DNA from: Pseudomonadota bacterium
Lineage (GTDB): Bacteria; Pseudomonadota; Alphaproteobacteria; Rhizobiales; Xanthobacteraceae
Assembly (NCBI GenBank): GCA_023388935.1
Contig: JAEWFG010000137.1
Span: forward strand, 1 to 18,233
DNA length: 18,233 nucleotides
Direction of reading: 5' to 3'
The notes beneath the pieces were generated by a model. It saw only the letters and a program-made list of their open reading frames with translations, had not been told where the DNA came from and did not search any database. Position numbers and translations under genes: made by a program. Position 1 is the first letter of the stretch. Each line of letters starts with the position of its first letter. Shown here piece after piece: positions 13,320 to 18,233 of the stretch.

Positions 13320-14762
13320 ATGAGCCCCTCCTCGCAGATCCACGCAAAGGTTTCCGGCCCTATCGTCATGGTCGGCTTCGGCTCCATCGGCAAAGGCACG
13401 TTGCCGATGATCGAGCGGCATCTCGATTACGACAAATCGCGCATCACCGTGATCGATCCCAAGGACGAGGGCCGCAGGGCACATTGCGAGAAGCACAATG
13501 TACGCTTCATCCAGAAGGGCCTGACCAAGGACAATTATCGCGAGTTGCTGACCCCGCTGCTCACTGAAGGCGGCGGCCAGGGTTTTTGCGTCAATCTCTC
13601 GGTCGATACCGGCTCTACCGACATCATGGAGCTCTGCAACGAACTTGGCGCTCTTTATATCGACACCGTCAACGAGCCCTGGCTCGGCTTCTATTTCGAT
13701 TCTTCGAAGGGCCCGGAAGCGCGCTCCAACTACGCCCTTCGCGAAGTGACGCTGGCGGCCAAGAAGGCGCGCCCCGCGGGCTCGACGACGGCCGTCTCCT
13801 GCTGTGGCGCCAATCCCGGCATGGTCTCCTTTTTCGTCAAGCAGGCGCTACTCAATGTCGCCGCTGATCTGAAGCTCAATGCCCCCAAGCCGAAGACCAA
13901 AGCCGAATGGGCGGACTTGATGCGGCAGGCTGGTATCAAGGGCATCCACATCGCCGAACGCGACACCCAGCGCTCCAAGTCGCCGAAAGAGCCGGACGTC
14001 TTCGTCAACACTTGGTCGGTGGAAGGTTTCCTGTCGGAAGGCGTGCAGCCGTCCGAACTCGGTTGGGGCACCCATGAAAAATGGATGCCCGAGAATGCGC
14101 ATACCCACGACGCTGGCTGCGGCGCCGCGATCTATCTGATGCAGCCCGGCGCCAACACGCGCGTGCGCACCTGGTGCCCGACCCGCGGCGCGCAGTATGG
14201 CTTCCTCGTCACCCACAACGAGTCGATCTCGATCTCCGATTACTTCACGGTGCGTGACGCATCGGGCACGGCGATCTATCGGCCGACCTGCCACTATGCC
14301 TATCATCCGGCTGACGATGCCGTGCTGTCGCTGCATGAAATGTTCGGCCGCGCAGCAAAGATGCAGGAAAAGCACCACATCCTCGATGAGAACGAAATCG
14401 TCGATGGCATCGACGAACTCGGCGTGCTGCTGTACGGCCACGACAACAATGCCTATTGGTACGGCTCGCAGCTCTCCATCGAAGAGACCCGCAAACTCGC
14501 GCCCTATCAGAATGCCACCGGCCTGCAAGTGACCTCCGCCGTGCTCGGCGGCATGGTGTGGGCGCTGGAAAACCCGAACAAGGGCATCGTCGAAGCCGAC
14601 GAGATGGATTTCGATCGTCTGCTGGAAATCCAGCTGCCGTATCTCGGCCCGGTGAAGGGTTTCTACACCGACTGGACGCCGCTGACGGATCGTCCGGGAC
14701 TGTTTCCGGAAGATATCGATACGAGCGATCCGTGGCAGTTCCGGAACGTTCTGGTGCGCTGA
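13320..14762 (+). CDS. hss: Homospermidine synthase
   Basis: The 480-residue enzyme makes sym-homospermidine from two putrescines (or from spermidine plus putrescine) by NAD-dependent oxidation to an imine and re-reduction. The N-terminus has the Rossmann motif VGFGSIGKG (18-26), and long conserved stretches such as YIDTVNEPWLGFYFD, SCCGANPGMVSFFVKQALL and HNESISISDYF fit bacterial Hss. Trp232 (FVNTWSVEGF) corresponds by a three-residue offset to the active-site tryptophan reported at 229 in the Blastochloris viridis enzyme, which has nearly the same length. ATG 13320 was chosen over an in-frame TTG immediately before it; GGAG is 8 bases upstream. It completes the polyamine pathway begun by the ornithine decarboxylase 1.3 kb upstream. 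Homospermidine is a main polyamine of many Rhizobiales. Confidence 0.97.
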   Translation: MSPSSQIHAKVSGPIVMVGFGSIGKGTLPMIERHLDYDKSRITVIDPKDEGRRAHCEKHNVRFIQKGLTKDNYRELLTPLLTEGGGQGFCVNLSVDTGSTDIMELCNELGALYIDTVNEPWLGFYFDSSKGPEARSNYALREVTLAAKKARPAGSTTAVSCCGANPGMVSFFVKQALLNVAADLKLNAPKPKTKAEWADLMRQAGIKGIHIAERDTQRSKSPKEPDVFVNTWSVEGFLSEGVQPSELGWGTHEKWMPENAHTHDAGCGAAIYLMQPGANTRVRTWCPTRGAQYGFLVTHNESISISDYFTVRDASGTAIYRPTCHYAYHPADDAVLSLHEMFGRAAKMQEKHHILDENEIVDGIDELGVLLYGHDNNAYWYGSQLSIEETRKLAPYQNATGLQVTSAVLGGMVWALENPNKGIVEADEMDFDRLLEIQLPYLGPVKGFYTDWTPLTDRPGLFPEDIDTSDPWQFRNVLVR

Positions 14763-14774
14763 GGCCGGACCACT

Positions 14775-14827
14775 CTCCGCCCGTCATTCCGGGGCGCGCG
14801 AAGCGCGAGCCCGGAATGACGGCGGAG
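14775..14827. repeat. Long palindromic repeat hairpin between convergent genes
   Basis: Bases 14775-14793 pair with 14810-14827 (18 pairs with one bulged C at 14782), and CGCG (14795-14798) with CGCG (14804-14807) extends the stem inside. Bases 14783-14817 repeat 39-73 exactly in inverted orientation. It lies 13 bases after hss and just before the end of the convergent minus-strand gene, so it could terminate transcription from both sides, though it lacks a U-tract. Confidence 0.88.
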
Positions 14828-14829
14828 AA

Positions 14830-15162
14830 CTATTTCTCCTTGATCGGCGGCGCGATCTTCTCGGGCGGCGCCTCCGGCAGTGCCGGCCTCGTGGCAGCGC
14901 CCTGTGTCTGCGGCTCGGGGTGCGCGGGCTCGGGGGCGGGTGTGGTCGGCCGGTCACCGCCGGGCTTGGCTTCCGCAGGGGCCTTGCCCTGATCGTCCGA
15001 CGGCGTGCCCTGAAGCGGCCTCGTCGCCTGCGCCAGCTCCATCTGGCTCTCGGCGCGGATCCGCGCCAGCGACATCCCTGACACCACGACGCCTGCCGCG
15101 AACAGCGAACAGGCTATCATCAGGTCGTGTTTCAGCCTGCGCTTGTCATCATTGCCGGTCAT
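14830..15162 (-). CDS. Small single-helix membrane protein with proline-rich tail
   Basis: The 110-residue product has a basic N-terminus (NDDKRRLKHDL), one hydrophobic helix (about residues 14-33) and a long tail rich in proline, alanine, glutamate and lysine, ending PEKIAPPIKEK. It is probably an inner-membrane protein with a disordered periplasmic tail. ATG 15162 has a weak GGTGA about 6 bases upstream; an in-frame TTG at 15192 would add 10 residues but lacks a ribosome-binding sequence. It lies 100 bases downstream of the MgtC-like gene on the same strand. I recognise no family, and low-complexity composition reduces certainty. Confidence 0.65.
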   Translation of the reverse strand: MTGNDDKRRLKHDLMIACSLFAAGVVVSGMSLARIRAESQMELAQATRPLQGTPSDDQGKAPAEAKPGGDRPTTPAPEPAHPEPQTQGAATRPALPEAPPEKIAPPIKEK

Positions 15163-15262
15163 GTCGATCACCGCATTTGTCTGCGGGATCAACGAAATCG
15201 CTCGGTTGCGGTTCCGTGCCGGGGAAGCGGGAACTGGACGCCTGCGCGCCCAAACGCCGCGC

Positions 15263-15979
15263 TCAATCCGTGGTGTTGACTTCCCAGGTGGCGTGGCGCA
15301 CGCCCGGCAGGTGCTGCAGATCGGTCGCCACGGCGTTCAGCTCGTTCGAATCGACCGCAGTCGCGACCAGCTTGGCGACGATCTCCAGAATGTCGTCTCC
15401 GATCTCGACCACATCGACATCGGCCACCGGATATTTCGCAGCCTCGAGCTTGTCGACAAGCCGGTCACGCATGTCGGGCAGGGCGTCGGTGGCCACCGCG
15501 AGCTTGAAGTAGTAAGTCGCTTCCAGCGCACTCTCATTCATCGGAATACGGTTGATGGCATTGACGAGCGGGCGCAGCAATGTGTTGCCGGCAATGACGA
15601 ACACGGTCAGCAGCACGGCCTGGGCGACCAAATCGGCCCCGGCGCAGGAGCCGACGGCGGCAGAGGCCCACAGCGTGGCGGCAGTATTGAGCCCGCGGAC
15701 GTCCATGCCCTGCTTCATGATGACGCCGGCGCCGAGGAAGCCGATGCCGGACACCACATAGGCGATCACGCGGACCGCACCGTCCGCGCCCGTCAGATGC
15801 ATGGCGAGATCGACGAACGCAGCGGCGCCGACCGCGACCAGCACGTTGGTGCGCAGGCCCGCGGTGCGCTGCCGGTACTGCCGCTCGACGCCGATCAGCG
15901 TACCCAGCACGAAGGCTGCGAACAGGCTGATCAGCGTGTCGAGGAAATCGGCAATCTGAAAGGTCGTTAGAAACCGCAT
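15263..15979 (-). CDS. MgtC/SapB-family membrane protein
   Basis: The 238-residue protein has about five membrane helices in residues 10-140 and a soluble C-terminal domain (about 150-238). Family motifs are GVERQYRQRTAGLRT (30-44), GIGFLGAGVI (78-87) and GLNTAATLWASAAVG (96-110). The C-terminal domain resembles the ACT-like domain of MgtC. Family members help growth at low magnesium or inside hosts and can modulate the F1Fo ATPase. The gene begins 30 bases after the WD40 gene on the same strand, so it is probably cotranscribed from the CobW promoter; there is no room for a long magnesium-sensing leader of the Salmonella type. Confidence 0.93.
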   Translation of the reverse strand: MRFLTTFQIADFLDTLISLFAAFVLGTLIGVERQYRQRTAGLRTNVLVAVGAAAFVDLAMHLTGADGAVRVIAYVVSGIGFLGAGVIMKQGMDVRGLNTAATLWASAAVGSCAGADLVAQAVLLTVFVIAGNTLLRPLVNAINRIPMNESALEATYYFKLAVATDALPDMRDRLVDKLEAAKYPVADVDVVEIGDDILEIVAKLVATAVDSNELNAVATDLQHLPGVRHATWEVNTTD

Positions 15980-16009
15980 GGCCCCATCTACGGTCAGAAC
16001 GATGACAGA

Positions 16010-17029
16010 TTAAAGCTCCAGCAGGCCGCCGTCCCCATTTTCATCCGCAAATGCCAGCAACGTGCCCTTGGCGTTCCAGGCGAGCGCAGACACGGGCGGC
16101 GTGCCGTTGCGGCGAACCAGGATCTCGGCGCCGTCTTCCAGACGCACCATCAGCACGGTGCCGTCGCTGTAGCCGGCGGCGAGGATGTCGTTCTTCGGGT
16201 GGCAGGCGACAACCGAAACGCGCGCCTGCAGCGGCGCGAGCATCGCAGGCTCCTTGCCCATCGGGCCGTCCTTGCTCGCGAACGGCCACAGGATCACGGT
16301 GTCGGCGCCCGAGGTCGCGAGCGCCTTCCCGCCCGCGCTCCAGGACATCGAGCGGACGCGGCCTGGATAACCGGTCATGCGCATGTGGCGGTTATCCGCA
16401 AGCCGCCAGCCGTGCAGCGCCGCCTCGTGCATCGCGGTGACCAGGAACTTGTTGTCCGGGCTGAAGGTGACGCCGAGATGCGAGCCGGCCCAGGGCAGGA
16501 ATTCGGCCGACGCTGCCATGTTCGGAAACCACAGCGTCGCGCCGTTGTAATGCGCGATCGCCAGCCGTAGGCCCTTCGGCGCGAACGCAAGCCCACCGAC
16601 CGTCGAGGGCACGTCGATCGACTTCTCCTCGTTTTTCCCGCTCTTGACGAAAGCCGTCTTGCCGGCCGACCAGGCGAAAGCGCCATCAAGATGCAGCGCC
16701 ACCGTATCGATCCAACGCCGCTTCGGGTCGGTTGCGAGCAGTGTCACCTCGCCCTTGGCATCGAGCGACACGACCTTGCCGTCGTCGCCGCCCATGATGA
16801 GGCGCTTGCCGTCGGAGGCGGTCGAGAGAATGCCGCCGCTGTGAACGGCAACCGTGCTGATCTCGCCCTTGGCGTCGACCAGCGCGACATTCTCCTCGCC
16901 GCCGACGAAGGCGGCACGGTCGGCAAGGAAATACATTGATGTCACGCCCATACCGAGCGCGACCGACTTGACACGGTCGGTGACGGAAACGATCGAGGCG
17001 GAATCGGGGGCCGTCGTAAATTCTTTCAT
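16010..17029 (-). CDS. WD40-repeat beta-propeller protein
   Basis: The 339-residue protein shows repeated short strands with WD40-like spacing: VTSMYFLADRAAFVGGEENVALVD, KRLIMGGDDGKVVSLD, VGGLAFAPKGLRLAIAHY, LGVTFSPDNKFLVTAMHEAALHGW, VRSMSWSAGGKALATSGADTVILW, VVACHPKNDILAAGYSDGTVLMV and VSALAWNAKGTLLAFADENG, consistent with one propeller of about seven blades. No signal peptide is visible, so it is probably cytoplasmic. Its ATG overlaps the stop of the CobW gene by one base (TGATG), a strong sign of coupled translation. Longer in-frame starts lie inside the CobW gene and were rejected. It may be a scaffold for the GTPase or its clients; this is inference from context. Confidence 0.93.
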   Translation of the reverse strand: MKEFTTAPDSASIVSVTDRVKSVALGMGVTSMYFLADRAAFVGGEENVALVDAKGEISTVAVHSGGILSTASDGKRLIMGGDDGKVVSLDAKGEVTLLATDPKRRWIDTVALHLDGAFAWSAGKTAFVKSGKNEEKSIDVPSTVGGLAFAPKGLRLAIAHYNGATLWFPNMAASAEFLPWAGSHLGVTFSPDNKFLVTAMHEAALHGWRLADNRHMRMTGYPGRVRSMSWSAGGKALATSGADTVILWPFASKDGPMGKEPAMLAPLQARVSVVACHPKNDILAAGYSDGTVLMVRLEDGAEILVRRNGTPPVSALAWNAKGTLLAFADENGDGGLLEL

Positions 17030-18081
17030 CACGAGACGATGCAGCTCTCGAAACCCGTGCGAATGGCGTCTTCCGGCAATTCGCGGCCGATGAAGACGAG
17101 GCGGCTCTCGCGCGGCTCGCCTTCCTTCCACTTCCGCTGATGGTTGCCCTCCAGCATCATGTGCACGCCCTGGAAGACGTAGCGGTCGTCGTCATCGTGG
17201 AAGGCGAGGATGCCCTTGGAGCGCAGGATCTTGCCGCCCTCGACCTGCACCAGGTTCTGGAGCCAGGGCATGAACACGTTCGGATCGAGCGGCTTGTCGG
17301 TCTTGAGCGACAGCGACTGCATGTCCTCGTCATGATAGTGCTTCAGGCCATGGCCGTGATCATGGTGGTGATGATGATCGTGGCCGTCATGGTGATGATG
17401 ATCATGGTCGTGGTCATGATCGTCGGCCTCCAGGAAGTCCGGCTCGATGTCGAGGATGCGGTCGAGGTCGAATGCGCCGCGGTCGAGCACATCGGCCAGC
17501 GCCACCGAGCAGCGCTCGGTGCGATGCAGCTTCGCATAGGGATTGATGCCGCGGATGCGGGCCTCGACCTCGGCGAGCTCGGGCTTGGTGACGAGATCGG
17601 TCTTGTTCAGCACGATGACGTCGGCAAAGGCGATCTGGTTCTTGGCCTCGGGCGCATCCTTGAGTCGGTCGGACAACCATTTGGCATCGGCAACCGTGAC
17701 AACCGCATCGAGCCGAGCGTTCTTCTGCACGTCCTCGTCGACGAAGAAGGTCTGCGCCACCGGCGCCGGATCGGCAAGCCCCGTGGTCTCGACAATGATG
17801 GCGTCGAACTTACCCTTGCGCTTCATCAACCCGTCCATGATGCGCACGAGGTCGCCGCGCACGGTGCAGCAGATGCAGCCATTGTTCATCTCGAACACTT
17901 CCTCATCGGCGCCGATGATGAGGTCGTTGTCGATGCCGATCTCGCCGAACTCGTTGACGATGACGGCGTATTTCTTGCCGTGGTTTTCCGAGAGGATGCG
18001 GTTCAACAATGTTGTCTTTCCGGCGCCGAGATAGCCGGTCAGAACGGTCACGGGAATTTTTTGGGAGGTCGCTTCAGACAT
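17029..18081 (-). CDS. CobW/COG0523-family metal GTPase with histidine-rich region
   Basis: The 350-residue protein is a G3E-family P-loop GTPase. Visible are the Walker A motif GYLGAGKTT (16-24), the metal-binding CICC at 69-72 (GCICC motif), VETTG (97-101) and NKTD (159-162). Residues 222-250 are almost entirely histidine and aspartate, followed by the C-terminal CobW_C domain ending ELPEDAIRTGFESCIVS. Such proteins act as metal chaperones or insertases; ZigA/ZagA-type zinc and other metal roles are known. ATG 18081 fits the family start. The gene heads a minus-strand set with the WD40 and MgtC-like genes, and an inverted repeat lies over its likely promoter. No canonical alphaproteobacterial Zur box was recognised. 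The metal is undetermined. Confidence 0.95.
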   Translation of the reverse strand: MSEATSQKIPVTVLTGYLGAGKTTLLNRILSENHGKKYAVIVNEFGEIGIDNDLIIGADEEVFEMNNGCICCTVRGDLVRIMDGLMKRKGKFDAIIVETTGLADPAPVAQTFFVDEDVQKNARLDAVVTVADAKWLSDRLKDAPEAKNQIAFADVIVLNKTDLVTKPELAEVEARIRGINPYAKLHRTERCSVALADVLDRGAFDLDRILDIEPDFLEADDHDHDHDHHHHDGHDHHHHHDHGHGLKHYHDEDMQSLSLKTDKPLDPNVFMPWLQNLVQVEGGKILRSKGILAFHDDDDRYVFQGVHMMLEGNHQRKWKEGEPRESRLVFIGRELPEDAIRTGFESCIVS

Positions 18082-18138
18082 AACAACTCCGGACGTAGGG
18101 CTTCCGCGCGACGCAAGGCGGGGTGGCCCCTGCCCTAG

Positions 18139-18181
18139 TGGTCAAGCGCGCTGGTCAGGGCCTTTATATTGTGCCTGACCA
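18139..18181. promoter_or_regulatory. Inverted repeat over the likely promoter of the CobW operon
   Basis: TGGTCAGG (18152-18159) and CCTGACCA (18174-18181) are perfect 8-base inverted arms separated by 14 bases. The AT-rich spacer reads AATATAAA on the minus strand, suitable for a -10 element, about 85 bases before the CobW start; a CTTACA 17 bases upstream of AATATA is a possible -35. A third similar half-site, TGGTCAAG, is at 18139-18146, directly repeated. This looks like a repressor site over a promoter, but the regulator is unknown. Confidence 0.45.
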
Positions 18182-18233
18182 TGTCAATGTAAGTGGGTGC
18201 AGGCCCCTTTTCGCCGGTCAAACCGTCCGAAAT

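Noticed and set aside
17140..18138. 332-codon plus-strand open frame opposite the CobW gene
   Set aside because: Shadow; its valine/methionine-rich run is the antisense of the histidine-rich codons.

Overview
The window reads as a chromosomal segment of a GC-rich alphaproteobacterium, most likely Bradyrhizobium or a close relative in the Nitrobacteraceae. This rests on gene content (homospermidine synthase next to a Rhizobiales-type ornithine decarboxylase, an orphan COG2984-type substrate-binding protein, an NfeD/stomatin pair) and on several families of interspersed palindromic repeats typical of that group. No tRNA, rRNA, CRISPR array, insertion sequence or phage gene was seen. Taxonomy is inferred from recollection of families, not from a search.

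Layout. (1) 1-1085: a carboxymuconolactone-decarboxylase-family gene on the minus strand, divergent from an HxlR-type regulator, with two near-identical palindromic operators between them; repeats flank the pair. (2) 1196-2657 (minus): a stomatin/SPFH gene followed by nfeD, a membrane-quality pair. (3) 2886-4908 (minus): ferrochelatase hemH followed 10 bases later by an orphan solute-binding protein. (4) 4993-5940 (plus): a MAPEG membrane protein, a 135-base palindromic repeat, and a small secreted six-cysteine protein. (5) 5950-9781 (minus): a tightly overlapping set of M3 metallopeptidase, DUF1007 periplasmic protein and NicO/RcnA-type nickel/cobalt permease with a histidine-rich loop. (6) 9917-10174 (plus): a small two-helix membrane protein. 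(7) 10371-14762 (plus): a long structured leader RNA with an attenuator-like terminator, then ornithine decarboxylase, a GNAT acetyltransferase, a RidA-family protein and homospermidine synthase. (8) 14830-18081 (minus): CobW-family metal GTPase, WD40 protein (start/stop overlap), MgtC-family membrane protein, and a small single-helix protein.

How the genes work together. Block 7 is a homospermidine module: the decarboxylase makes putrescine from ornithine, and homospermidine synthase condenses it. The leader has mutually exclusive hairpins, one ending in a U-tract, so control by premature termination is the leading model; it probably corresponds to the known alphaproteobacterial speF leader motif. 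Blocks 5 and 8 both carry metal-handling proteins with histidine-rich stretches, suggesting nickel/cobalt or zinc homeostasis. No wholly new multi-gene system is evident. The observations most worth following are the leader RNA, the mirror-symmetric six-cysteine secreted protein, a predicted His-Pro-His mature N-terminus on the DUF1007 protein, a RidA homologue lacking the usual catalytic arginine position, and a strong inverted repeat over the likely promoter of the CobW operon.
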